DNA of 64,000 bases. It comes from JACCXG01 sp963785755. Lineage in GTDB: Bacteria > Acidobacteriota > Vicinamibacteria > Vicinamibacterales > 2-12-FULL-66-21. Position 1 is the stretch's first letter; the number at the start of each line of letters is the position of its first letter. The DNA lies in contig CAWAXG010000039.1 of NCBI GenBank assembly GCA_963785755.1, positions 310,001 through 374,000 on the forward strand, read 5' to 3'. The position numbers and the translations under genes are program-made. The notes under the pieces were generated by a model. That model worked only from the letters and a program-made list of their open reading frames with translations, was not told where the DNA came from and did no database searches. Below are positions 18,162 through 27,238 of this stretch, one piece after another.

Positions 18162-19556
18162 ATGGCTGATACCCAAAAACATCTGCTCATCGTCGACGAC
18201 GAGGGCACGCTGCGGTCAGCCATATCGGAGCGCCTGGCGGACCACGGGTTTTCGGTTGAGCAGGCCGGGTCCGGCGAAGAGGCCCTGCAGCGCCTGACCG
18301 GGTTCGCGTTCGACATCCTGATCACCGACCTCCGCCTGCCCGGCATCAGCGGCCGCGACGTGCTCGATGCGGCGCTCGAACGATACCCGGACATCATCGC
18401 CATCGTCATTACCGGATACGGGACGGTGAAGGACGCGGTAGACGCGATTAAACAGGGCGCCGCAGACTTCATTACCAAGCCATTCCAGTTCGATGCGCTC
18501 CTGCATGTCCTGCGCTCCGCCATCGAACAACGGCGGCTGAAATCGGAGAACGCCTACCTGCGATCGCAGCTCGAGGATCGATATCGCATCGATGGCCTGG
18601 TCGGGCGCAGCCGCGTGATGCGGGACCTGTTCCAGCTGCTGGAAACCGTGGCCTCGACGTCGAGCACGGTGCTCATCACCGGTGAAACCGGGACGGGCAA
18701 GGAACTGGCGGCGCGGGCGATCCACCACAACAGCCCCCGGCGGGCCAACCGGTTCGTGGCCCTGAACTGCAGCGCGATCCCGGAGACGCTGCTCGAAGCC
18801 GAGCTGTTCGGTCACGCACGGGGCGCCTTTACCGGGGCGGTCGGCACCCGTCAGGGGCGCGTCGAGCAGGCGCACAAGGGCACGTTGTTCCTGGACGAGG
18901 TTGGAACCATGAGCCCGTCGCTGCAGGCCAAGCTGCTGCGCGTTCTCCAGGAACGGGAGTTCGAGCGCGTCGGAGACTCTCACACCATCAAGATCGACGT
19001 GCGCGTCATTGCCGCCACGCACTCGGACCTCGCGAAGATGGTCGCGGAGGGAACCTTCCGCGAGGATCTGTTCTACCGGCTGAACGTCCTGCCGGTGCAG
19101 CTGCCTCCGCTTCGCGATCGCCGCGAGGACATTCCGCTGCTCGTGCAGCACTTTCTTCAGCGGCTGGCGGCCGATACGGGACGGAGTGCGATGACGGTAT
19201 CTCAGGAAGCCATGCGTTGTCTGATGGCGTACCGCTGGCCCGGCAACGTGAGACAGCTCGAGAACGCGGTGGAGCGCGCGCTCGCATTCAGTCAGGGACG
19301 TACTCACATCGACGTGCAGGATCTGCCGCCCGAGATCCAGAATCAGGCCGGCATCATCGAAGGGGCTGAGACGTGGCTGCCTGAGGACGGCATCGATTTC
19401 GAGCGGTATATCGAAGGCATCGAGCTGTCGCTCATCAAGCGTTCGCTCGAGCGCACGCGTGGCAACAAGCGACAGGCCGCGCGGCTGCTCAATCTGAAAC
19501 GCACGACGCTGATCGAGAAGCTGAAGAGGCTCGAGCCCAATCAGGCGACCGAGTGA
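18162..19556 (+). CDS. NtrC-family sigma-54-dependent response regulator
   Basis: 464 residues. Receiver domain with D56 (I-L-I-T-D-L-R-L-P-G) and K106; AAA+ domain with Walker A G-E-T-G-T-G-K at 174-180, the sigma-54 contact loop GAFTGA at 221-226 and Walker B T-L-F-L-D-E-V-G at 241-248; and a Fis-type helix-turn-helix in the last 40 residues (R-G-N-K-R-Q-A-A-R-L-L-N-L-K-R). All key motifs are intact, so it should activate sigma-54 promoters on phosphorylation. The ATG at 18162 has no clear ribosome site. Cognate kinase not adjacent; the HisKA-like mini-protein is divergent from it. Confidence 0.9.
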   Translation: MADTQKHLLIVDDEGTLRSAISERLADHGFSVEQAGSGEEALQRLTGFAFDILITDLRLPGISGRDVLDAALERYPDIIAIVITGYGTVKDAVDAIKQGAADFITKPFQFDALLHVLRSAIEQRRLKSENAYLRSQLEDRYRIDGLVGRSRVMRDLFQLLETVASTSSTVLITGETGTGKELAARAIHHNSPRRANRFVALNCSAIPETLLEAELFGHARGAFTGAVGTRQGRVEQAHKGTLFLDEVGTMSPSLQAKLLRVLQEREFERVGDSHTIKIDVRVIAATHSDLAKMVAEGTFREDLFYRLNVLPVQLPPLRDRREDIPLLVQHFLQRLAADTGRSAMTVSQEAMRCLMAYRWPGNVRQLENAVERALAFSQGRTHIDVQDLPPEIQNQAGIIEGAETWLPEDGIDFERYIEGIELSLIKRSLERTRGNKRQAARLLNLKRTTLIEKLKRLEPNQATE

Positions 19557-19616
19557 ACTCCCACCGTGACTCGAGAGCCTTCGTGCCGGCGATAGTGACA
19601 CCAGCGGTGTAAGGCC

Positions 19617-20618
19617 ATGCCTCCACGTTTCGCGTACTGGACGATCATTCTCGAGGGCAAGCCCACGGCCTTCCGGGCGCACGAGCGCGACGATCTGTTG
19701 CCCACGTTCAAGCAGCTGCAGACCAGGCATCCCGACGTCGTGATGAAGTGGTTCGCACGCGGCCGCCTCTGGGAGTCACCTGAGGAAGCGCAGGCCGCGC
19801 AACGTGGTGGACGTGAGCGGCGGGCGCGTGATTGGCGGCCTGGCGGCGAACATCGCGATCCGCGCGCGCGATTCGAAGTCCCGCGCGACGAAAAACGCCG
19901 CCGTTTCGCGGCCAAGCAGCGTCGCGACTTCCGCGATCCGAACGGCCCGCCGTCGCAGGCGCCGCGCGATCGGCCGCCGCACGATCGCGAGCGGCCAGAA
20001 CGCGAGAGGCCTCGGGAACAGCGGTCCGGCAAGGCGCCCGCATGGCGGCCGCCGGAGCAACGCGAGAAGGATCGTCGGACGCCGCAGCCGGAATGGAAAG
20101 ACCGGTTCGACCGCAAGCCGTCGGGACCGGCCGACAGGCCGCCCCGTGAGGGCGATCGACGATCGCCGGAATCGCGGACGGCGTGGAAACCGAAAGGACC
20201 ACCGGGAAAGGGGCCGCGCCCTCCGTTTGACCGCGATCGAGGCGGCGGCCGTCCTCGTGAGGATCGATTCGAGCGCAGGCCACCGGGATCGGCCGACAGG
20301 CCCCGTGAGGGCGATCGACGACCGCCGGAGCAGCGAACGACATGGAAACCGAAAGGACCACCGGGACGGGGTCCTCGTCCTCCGTTCGAGCGTGATCGAG
20401 GCGGCGGCCGTCCTCGTGAGGAAGACGCCAAGGCACGGGGAAAACCAGCGGGCAAAGGACCTGGCGGCAGCAAGGATCGATTCGGTGGTCAGGGCAAGCG
20501 CGGCCCCGATCGCGCTTTCCGTCCTGACTCGCGTCACCGCGGTACGGGACAGAAGCGCGGTGGCGGTCGTGGCGGGGGCGGCCGGGGCGGGGGCACTGGC
20601 GGTGGCCCGCCGGCATGA
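19617..20618 (+). CDS. Arginine-rich, largely disordered protein with duplicated segment
   Basis: 333 residues. Residues 1-60 look folded (F-A-Y-W-T-I-I-L-E-G-K-P-T-A-F-R and V-V-M-K-W-F-A-R-G-R-L-W). The remainder is low-complexity, rich in Arg, Pro, Gly, Asp and Glu, with a 53-54-residue unit repeated twice, ending in an RGG-like tail (R-G-G-G-R-G-G-G-G-R-G-G). Such tails bind RNA or promote condensates in other proteins; this is inference from composition. No family recognised for the N-terminal part. The stop overlaps the next start by 4 bases (ATGA), tying it to the Dabb gene. An alternative frame through the same DNA also stays open but starts internally and is discarded. Confidence 0.65.
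   Translation: MPPRFAYWTIILEGKPTAFRAHERDDLLPTFKQLQTRHPDVVMKWFARGRLWESPEEAQAAQRGGRERRARDWRPGGEHRDPRARFEVPRDEKRRRFAAKQRRDFRDPNGPPSQAPRDRPPHDRERPERERPREQRSGKAPAWRPPEQREKDRRTPQPEWKDRFDRKPSGPADRPPREGDRRSPESRTAWKPKGPPGKGPRPPFDRDRGGGRPREDRFERRPPGSADRPREGDRRPPEQRTTWKPKGPPGRGPRPPFERDRGGGRPREEDAKARGKPAGKGPGGSKDRFGGQGKRGPDRAFRPDSRHRGTGQKRGGGRGGGGRGGGTGGGPPA
20100..20420 (+). repeat. Two tandem copies of a 162/159-base coding repeat
   Basis: Unit one is 20100-20261 and unit two 20262-20420; they differ by scattered substitutions and one missing codon. They encode similar segments including K-P-K-G-P-P-G-(K/R)-G-P-R-P-P-F and D-R-G-G-G-R-P-R-E inside the arginine-rich protein. It is an in-frame duplication. 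Confidence 0.75.
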
Positions 20619-20965
20619 TCGCCCACATCGTCTTGTTCAACGCGCACGAGTCGCTGTCGATAGAGCAGAAGCGGGCGATCCTCGATTCTGTCGTCGCGGC
20701 GGTGAACCGGTGCCCAAGCGTTCGGGAGTGCCGCATCGGACGACGAGTCCGGCACGGAATGCCGGGGTACGAACAGGCGATGCGCGAGGACTATCAGTTC
20801 GCGCTGGTACTCGAGTTCGATCATCTCCAGGGACTGAAGGACTACCTGGCTCACCCCGAGCACGAAAAGCTTGGGGGGTTCTTTGCGAGCGCCTCTAGCG
20901 CCTCGCTCGCCTACGACTATGAATTCGTCCCGCTCGATCGCGCGCATCTGGCGCTCGGGGGGTAG
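20615..20965 (+). CDS. Dabb (stress-responsive A/B barrel) domain protein
   Basis: 116 residues, a single Dabb domain: M-I-A-H-I-V-L-F at the first strand, a helix S-I-E-Q-K-R-A-I-L-D-S-V-V-A-A-V, the Y-Q-F-A-L-V-L-E-F strand and the H-P-E-H helix near residue 80. Dabb proteins form dimeric ferredoxin-like barrels; some are monooxygenase or aldolase-like, most unassigned. It is translationally coupled to the arginine-rich protein upstream. Convergent with dusB, 47 bases apart. Confidence 0.8.
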   Translation: MIAHIVLFNAHESLSIEQKRAILDSVVAAVNRCPSVRECRIGRRVRHGMPGYEQAMREDYQFALVLEFDHLQGLKDYLAHPEHEKLGGFFASASSASLAYDYEFVPLDRAHLALGG

Positions 20966-21012
20966 CGGCTTCGCTCGTCACCGCCGCGGGCGGGCGGCCC
21001 GAACGCGGGCGA

Positions 21013-22071
21013 TCAACCTTCGCAGGCGGCAGCCTCGACCGGCTGCATGAAGAACTGCTCGATGATGTCGCGCAGCTGGGGGATGGAATCCGCCGAGTTG
21101 ATCGCCACTCGCAGGTGTGAGCCGTTATCGAGGCCTTTCGAATACCATGCGTTCAGCGCCCGCAGCTTGTTGATCACCCATCGCTCGCGGCCGCGGGCCG
21201 GCGCCGGCGCCGCGGGCGCCTGTCCCGGCGCGACGTGGCGGAATCCTTCAGTCTCCTGGCAGCGTTCCTCGATCAGCATATCGATGTACTCGAGGAGGAA
21301 CCGGCCACGCTCGATCGCCGGAATCTCACAGAGCTGACGACCGTCGGAGAGCGCAGCGGCCTGTGCGAAAATCCACGGGTTCCGCAGCGCGCCGCGGCCG
21401 ACGAGCACCCCCCGAACGGCTGTTCCGCGCAGCCGCTCCAGCATCTGCTGTGGCTCGATGCAGTCGCCGCTGCCGAACACCGGAATCCCGACGCCTGCCG
21501 CAACCTGTCCGATCAATTCCCAATCGGAGGACCCCGAATACGACTGCGCCGCGGTGCGCCCATGCACCGTGACCGCGGCGGCCCCTGCTCCCTCGATTCG
21601 CCTGGCCAGCTCCGGCGCATTGATCGCCGTGGCGTCCCACCCGGCACGCATCTTCACGGTGACCGGAATTTTCACCGCCTGCACCATGGCGCGAACGACT
21701 TCTGCGGCGTGCGCGGGCTCTCGCATGAGGCTGCAGCCGGCGTTGTGTTTCGAGATCTTCGGCACCGGACAACCCATGTTCACATCGACGATGTCGGCGC
21801 CCATGCCTTCGACGATCTGCGCGGCCGCGGCCATCTTCTGCGGATCGCCGCCAAAGATCTGAATCGAAACCGGCCGCTCCTCCTCGGTGTACTCCGCGTA
21901 TTCGAGCGTGCGGTCGATGCCTCGCACGAGCCCCTCGGAGCTGACCATCTCGGTCACCACCAACCCGCACCCGCCGCGGCGCTTCACCAGACGACGGAAG
22001 GCAGTGTCCGTCATGCCCGCCATCGGGGCGAGCGCAAACGGAGGTGCGAGGTCGACCGTGCCGATCTTCAT
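21013..22071 (-). CDS. dusB: tRNA-dihydrouridine synthase (DusB-type)
   Basis: 352 residues. TIM barrel with L-A-P-M-A-G-M-T-D at residues 14-22 (FMN binding), V-N-M-G-C-P-V-P-K-I with the catalytic Cys in the G-C-P turn, and the later V-H-G-R-T and G-S-G-D and V-G-R-G-A-L motifs, then the helical tRNA-binding domain. Reaction: NADPH/FMN-dependent reduction of a uridine in tRNA to dihydrouridine. Family assignment is firm; the B subgroup is by overall resemblance. It ends 47 bases from the Dabb gene and starts 157 bases after the corrected end of the foldase gene, a gap with no feature. Confidence 0.9.
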   Translation of the reverse strand: MKIGTVDLAPPFALAPMAGMTDTAFRRLVKRRGGCGLVVTEMVSSEGLVRGIDRTLEYAEYTEEERPVSIQIFGGDPQKMAAAAQIVEGMGADIVDVNMGCPVPKISKHNAGCSLMREPAHAAEVVRAMVQAVKIPVTVKMRAGWDATAINAPELARRIEGAGAAAVTVHGRTAAQSYSGSSDWELIGQVAAGVGIPVFGSGDCIEPQQMLERLRGTAVRGVLVGRGALRNPWIFAQAAALSDGRQLCEIPAIERGRFLLEYIDMLIEERCQETEGFRHVAPGQAPAAPAPARGRERWVINKLRALNAWYSKGLDNGSHLRVAINSADSIPQLRDIIEQFFMQPVEAAACEG

Positions 22072-22228
22072 GGGGGTATCTGTCAGTCCTGGTTTTCAGG
22101 CCCGGGCCAGGGGGATTACCGGCATGTGCAGCGGTTCGACATCGGCGGCGTGATTTTTCAACGAGTTATACGCGCACGACCTGTTCATGCCGCGATCGGG
22201 TCCAGACAGCGTACCAACTCGGGCATGC

Positions 22229-23300
22229 TCATCCCTGACCGGGCGTGACCTCGGCGATGAGACGCTCGTACCGATTTCCTGAGCTCGTCGTTCTTCCACT
22301 CGATGATCGCCTGGCCGCGCACGCGCGTGAGGAACTTCCGGATTTCCTGGCGCTGCCGCTCGGCATGCACACGTTCGGCAACGATGTCGCGCACGCTTTC
22401 GAACGGCTGCAGGGCGGCTTCCTTGAGGGTCTCGAGCTTGAGGATCTGGTAGCCGCGGCCGGTGCGAACCGGGGGCGTCACTTCGCCCGGCTTCATCGAC
22501 TTCACCATCTTCTGCAGCGCTTCCGACAGTTCCGCGATGTTGATCGGACCGATGAGGCCGCCATTCGACTTCGAGGCGGCGGCTGAAACCTCGCCGGCCA
22601 CCTTCGCGAAATCCTCTCCGGCCACAATCCGTCCGCGAATCGCCACCGCGCGCATGCGCGCTTCGTCGTCCTGGCCGACGTTGATAGAGGGCTGCCCTTT
22701 CTGCGTCGTCGACGGGATCTCGATCAGGATTTCGCGCAGCGAAACGTTCGCCCCCTGGGTGAACTCCACCGGGTGGTTGAGATAGTACTGGCGCGCTTCT
22801 TCCTCGGTGATGGTCAGCTTGGAACCGACTTCCTCCCGCTGCACCTGTGAGATCATGAAGCTCCGCTCGACCTGCCGGCGGAGATCGTCGATCGTCATCC
22901 CCTCCTGCTTCAGCGCTCCGAGGAATTTCTGCTCGTCTTCGAGGTTCTGTTCTTTCCGCAGCTGTGTCAGCCACTCCTTGAACTGCTCGTCGCGCAGCTT
23001 GTAGCCTCGCTCCTTCGCGAGCTGGACCATCAACATGTCGTCGATGACCTCGACGAGGATTCGCGGCGTGACTTCAGCCAGGAGCTTCTTCAGCTCGTCG
23101 TCGTTCTTGATCGCCTCAGGATTGACATCCTGGTTCATGCGCTGGCGAATGGCGGCGATCTGACGCCCCTCCAGCTCGGTCTTGGTGATGATCTCTCCGT
23201 TCACCTTGACCAGGACCTGTTCGATGATCTGGCCACGCACCGGCAGGGCGAGCATCAGGGCGAGCACGAGGCCCGCCGCCAGACGGAATAGTTGATTCAT
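22229..23300 (-). CDS. surA: SurA-like periplasmic peptidyl-prolyl isomerase, 3' end frameshifted
   Basis: About 356 residues when read with one base removed near 22274-22277. From the ATG at 23300 it has a signal peptide (to about residue 23, A-L-P-V-R-G-Q), the SurA N-terminal helical chaperone domain (V-L-V-K-V-N-G-E-I-I-T-K-T-E-L-E), and one parvulin domain (V-S-L-R-E-I-L-I-E-I ... G-L-I-G-P-I-N ... R-T-G-R-G-Y-Q-I-L-K). As sequenced the frame continues to 22185 with an unlike tail (S-V-R-A-S-H-R-R-G-H). Removing a base gives R-Y-E-R-L-I-A-E-V-T-P-G-Q-G and a stop at 22229, a normal charged C-terminus. Role: folding of outer-membrane proteins. Next upstream gene is mfd, 27 bases away. Confidence 0.8.
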
Positions 23301-23327
23301 AAAGCTAAGTCCCTGAAACAATTGATT

Positions 23328-26300
23328 TTACCGCATCACACCGCCGGCGCTCAACTCGCGCAGCAGCCCCGCGACGCGGGTGAACACTCCGCCTTCCGCC
23401 CTCGGATCTTCCTTGGCGGGCCTCATGATCTCGTCCCGGGTGAACCCCGCGGTCACCTCTCCGGCCCGGGCCCGCGCCGTCCACCAGGACCCGGCAGCGG
23501 CCAGGTCGGCCCCCTTTGACCGCCCCGGTGACAGGACACCAGGCTTGGGACGGCGTGCGATCTGAGCTCGAAGGTCGAGCTTCAGCGTCCCGGGCGGAAC
23601 GAGCACGACGTCTCCGCGTTCCTGGACGACCCGGAACAGCCACTGGGGGTCCAATTTGGCATCGGGCCTGAACTTTAAGACGACCGTCTGAGCTTCGCGG
23701 TCTACCGATTCGAGCCCGATCCGGTCCGCCATGAGCCTGATCGAGGCGTATTCCGCCAGGTTCAGCACCGAGTCGGGGGGCATGCCGTAGCGATCCCTGA
23801 CCTCGTCCATCAACCGATCGAGCTCCGATTCGTTCCGCACTGCGGCGAACCGGCGGTACACGGTCAGGCGCTGGTTCATGTCCGGGATGAAGCCCTCGTC
23901 GATCCGCAGGTCGACGCGCAGATTCACATTCGCCCGAATGTCGTCTTCGATCTCCTCGCCCTTCAGTTCCTTGATCGTCTGCTCGAGGAGCTTCATGTAC
24001 ATGTCGAAGCCGACGGCTTCAATGTGGCCGCTCTGCTCGCCGCCGAGGAGATTGCCAGCACCCCTGATCTCGAGGTCGAGCGCGGCGACGCGGAAGCCGC
24101 TGCCGAGATCGCTGAACTCGCGGATGGCGGCGAGACGCTTCTTCGCGACCGGTGACAGAGCCTCTTCCGGCGGAATCAGCAGGTACGCGTATGCGCGCCG
24201 GTCCGAACGCCCGACGCGGCCGCGCAGCTGATACAGCTGCGAGAGTCCGTACCGATCGGCGCGGTTGATGATCATCGTGTTGGCATTCGGGATATCGAGC
24301 CCGTTTTCGATAATCGTCGTCGCCAGGAGCACGTCGTACTTGTGCGCGACGAAGTCGACCATCACGCGTTCGAGCGCATCCTCGTCCATCTGACCGTGCG
24401 CGATGCCGATCCGGGCTTCGGGCACGAGGCGGGTAACCAGGTTGCCGATCGAGTAGATCGATTCCACCCGGTTGTGAACGAAGTAGATCTGCCCGCCGCG
24501 CTCCATCTCGGTCCTGATGGCACGGGAGATCACCGCCTGATCGAACTTGACCACGTTGGTCTGAATCGAGAGCCGATCCTTCGGGGCAGTCTCGATGATC
24601 GACATGTCGCGGATGCCGGCCAGCGACATGTTCAGCGTCCTCGGAATCGGTGTGGCCGTCATGGTCAGGACGTCCACGCGCTTGCGGAGCTGCTTGATCT
24701 TTTCTTTGTGAGCGACACCGAAACGCTGCTCCTCGTCCACGACGAGGAGACCCAGATCCCGGAATTGAACGTCCTTCGACAACAGCCGGTGCGTGCCGAC
24801 GATGATCTCGACCTTGCCGGCGGTCAGATCCTCGAGCGTGACTTTGTGTTCGGCCTTGGACCGGAAGCGGCTGACCATGTCGATGCGGACAGGAAAGGCG
24901 GCGAACCGGTTCTTCAGGGTCTTGACGTGCTGAAACGCCAGGACCGTCGTCGGCGCGAGGAACGCGACCTGTTTTCCGTCCATGACGGCCTTGAAGGCGG
25001 CACGCATGGCCACTTCCGTCTTCCCGTAGCCGACATCCCCGCAGAGCAGACGATCCATCGTGCCCGGCGCTTCCATATCGCCTTTGATGTCCGTGATTGC
25101 GGTCCGTTGATCGGGGGTCAGATCCCACTCGAATGCATCTTCGAATTCCTGCTGCCAGTGCGAGTCGGCGGAGAAGGCGTGCCCCGGCATCGCTTTGCGC
25201 GCGGCATAGAGCTTCAGGAGCTCCTCGGCCATGTCGCGCATCGCTTTCTTGACGCGCGTCTTCGCCTTTTCCCACGTGGTGCCGCCGAGTCTATCGAGCG
25301 CCGGACGAGCGGCGCCTGTGTAGCGCTGAACGAGATCCAGGCGCTCGACCGGGACGAAGAGCTTGTCCTCGCCGGCGTAGCGGAGCTCCATGAACTCCTG
25401 CTGCTCGAGACCGACCTCGATCCGCTTCAATCCGACGAACACGCCGATACCGTGATCGACGTGCACGACGAGATCGTCGACCTTCAGATCGCGGAAGTCG
25501 GAGAGGAAGGTGCGCGCTGCCGACCGTCTCCGCTCGTGGACCTTGCGTTCTTCTTCGAAGACGTCGGTTTCCGCCCAGAGCTGCAGCCCGGCCTCGGGAA
25601 GACGAAACCCTCGTGAGAGGTAGCCGGTGCCGACGAGCACCGAAGTCCGGTGGGCGTCCTCCGCCCGTTCGATCGGGACGGCGAAGACGTCGTAGTCGGC
25701 CAGCAGTTCCATCGTTCGCTCGGCGCGGCCGGCCGAGTTCGCGATGAAGACGATCGTGTCGCCGCGTTCGCGTCCTCTCCTGATTTCAGCGACCCAGTCC
25801 TGAACCCGTCCCGAGAATTCCAGCGCCGGTTGACATGAGACGTGGTGGCTCTGGCCAGCTGCGGCGTCCGGTACGGCGATTTCCAGGCTTTCGAGCGCGA
25901 CCGCGCCGGCCAGGCGCGCTCGTGCCTCGGACCAGTCGACGATCAGCTGATCGGGAGCCGCCGCGCGCAGCCCCTTTGCCACCGCCTCCTCGTAGCTCGC
26001 GCGAATCTGTTCGGTCAGCTTGTCGCCCAGCGCGTGAATCTCGTCCGGCTCGGACAGGAGGACGATTGGCCGCTCGCCGAGCGAGAGGTACTCGAACACG
26101 GTCGACGAACGGTCCTGCTGATCGTCATCACCCGCCTCCACGATCAGCTCCTGCAGCGGAACGATCGCCGTCTGATCGAGCGACGCCGTCGATCGTTGGG
26201 TCGAGGCATCGTAGGCCCGGATCGATTCGATGGTGTCGCCGATGAACTCGAGCCGCAGCGGCTGCTTCGCGCCCGCGGGATAGAAGTCGACGACGCCGCC

Positions 26301-26864
26301 ACGCACGCAGAACTCACCCGACTCGTCCACTGGATCCTGACGCGTGTAGCCGGCCGCCGCCAGGAGATCGCCAAGATCGACCGGGGAGATCTCCTGACCT
26401 GGCGTCAGGCTCATCGAGACGGATGCGAGACGAGCCGGCGCACTCAAGCGGGGCAGCAACGCTCCCGCCGACGCGACGATGAGACGGACGGATCGGCCCG
26501 CCGCCGTCAGCGCATGAAGCGCCCCGGCGCGCGCGGACGCAATGTCGAAGTGCGGCGCCAGCCCGCGGTAGGGATCGACCTCGTGCGACGGGAACGGCAG
26601 AACCGCGCGCGCCACCTCTGCATCCGAGAGCCCTTCGAGCGCGGCGAGAAAGAACCGCGCGTCATCCGTCGTCTGCTCGACGTCGGCATCGGTCGGGACC
26701 ACGAGTAGAGTCCGCGCCCGTACCGCTGAGGCCGCGGCGTACATCGCTTTCGCCGCAGGAGTCAGGCCGGTGACGCGTGCAGTTGGGGCGCCCACCCCGA
26801 GCCGGCCGGAAGCCGTTTTCAGGAGAGCTCGAAGCGTGAGAGAACTCGACGTGTAGGTCGACAT
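23328..26864 (-). CDS. mfd: Transcription-repair coupling factor Mfd
   Basis: 1178 residues from ATG 26864; the frame stays open to 26942 but the start before M-S-T-Y-T is preferred because the rest is unlike the family. Domains in order: UvrB-homology region (about 1-330), a linker, the RNA-polymerase interaction domain (V-D-D-L-V-V-H-V-D-H-G-I-G near residue 480), the RecG-like helicase motor (L-L-C-G-D-V-G-Y-G-K-T about 604-614, D-E-E-Q near 706, R-G-R-V-G-R-S-D later) and the C-terminal TRCF domain. Function: ATP-driven removal of stalled RNA polymerase and recruitment of UvrA. Full family length. surA follows closely downstream. Confidence 0.95.
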   Translation of the reverse strand: MSTYTSSSLTLRALLKTASGRLGVGAPTARVTGLTPAAKAMYAAASAVRARTLLVVPTDADVEQTTDDARFFLAALEGLSDAEVARAVLPFPSHEVDPYRGLAPHFDIASARAGALHALTAAGRSVRLIVASAGALLPRLSAPARLASVSMSLTPGQEISPVDLGDLLAAAGYTRQDPVDESGEFCVRGGVVDFYPAGAKQPLRLEFIGDTIESIRAYDASTQRSTASLDQTAIVPLQELIVEAGDDDQQDRSSTVFEYLSLGERPIVLLSEPDEIHALGDKLTEQIRASYEEAVAKGLRAAAPDQLIVDWSEARARLAGAVALESLEIAVPDAAAGQSHHVSCQPALEFSGRVQDWVAEIRRGRERGDTIVFIANSAGRAERTMELLADYDVFAVPIERAEDAHRTSVLVGTGYLSRGFRLPEAGLQLWAETDVFEEERKVHERRRSAARTFLSDFRDLKVDDLVVHVDHGIGVFVGLKRIEVGLEQQEFMELRYAGEDKLFVPVERLDLVQRYTGAARPALDRLGGTTWEKAKTRVKKAMRDMAEELLKLYAARKAMPGHAFSADSHWQQEFEDAFEWDLTPDQRTAITDIKGDMEAPGTMDRLLCGDVGYGKTEVAMRAAFKAVMDGKQVAFLAPTTVLAFQHVKTLKNRFAAFPVRIDMVSRFRSKAEHKVTLEDLTAGKVEIIVGTHRLLSKDVQFRDLGLLVVDEEQRFGVAHKEKIKQLRKRVDVLTMTATPIPRTLNMSLAGIRDMSIIETAPKDRLSIQTNVVKFDQAVISRAIRTEMERGGQIYFVHNRVESIYSIGNLVTRLVPEARIGIAHGQMDEDALERVMVDFVAHKYDVLLATTIIENGLDIPNANTMIINRADRYGLSQLYQLRGRVGRSDRRAYAYLLIPPEEALSPVAKKRLAAIREFSDLGSGFRVAALDLEIRGAGNLLGGEQSGHIEAVGFDMYMKLLEQTIKELKGEEIEDDIRANVNLRVDLRIDEGFIPDMNQRLTVYRRFAAVRNESELDRLMDEVRDRYGMPPDSVLNLAEYASIRLMADRIGLESVDREAQTVVLKFRPDAKLDPQWLFRVVQERGDVVLVPPGTLKLDLRAQIARRPKPGVLSPGRSKGADLAAAGSWWTARARAGEVTAGFTRDEIMRPAKEDPRAEGGVFTRVAGLLRELSAGGVMR

Positions 26865-27052
26865 GGTGGCGAATGCGGCGAGATCCGGAACCCTCGATTG
26901 TATCACCCGCCCGCAGGGCCGGTCGCTGCCCGGCGAGCACACGACGAGCTCAGGGGCTATACTGACTGGGTTCTCTCCGGCGCTTCGTGTACCCCGGGAC
27001 TTTCCCGAACGTCCCGTCTCCGAGAAACGTCAGCTTCGGTTGGAGGGGTGCC

Positions 27053-27235
27053 ATGCCGACCAAAATCCTCAGGTGCGGCGATATCAATCCCGGCTGCGAC
27101 ACCGTCATCGAAGGCAAGAACGCGGACGAAGTGTTCGCGAAAGCGGAAGACCACGCCAGAAAACAACACAACATGACGATCATCCTGCCGAGCACGATGA
27201 CGCAGATCGAAGCGGCAATCCGGGACAAACCCTAG
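27053..27235 (+). CDS. DUF1059 family small protein
   Basis: 60 residues from the ATG at 27053, preceded by GGAGGGG. It has the family features: an early Cys (K-I-L-R-C-G-D) and a second Cys in P-G-C-D, then the helix D-E-V-F-A-K-A-E-D-H-A-R-K-Q-H and the C-terminal helix. Function of the family is unknown. A TATACT -10-like box lies at 26958-26963. The gene is divergent from mfd and ends 3 bases from rfaE2, convergently. Confidence 0.8.
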   Translation: MPTKILRCGDINPGCDTVIEGKNADEVFAKAEDHARKQHNMTIILPSTMTQIEAAIRDKP

Positions 27236-27238
27236 CGC

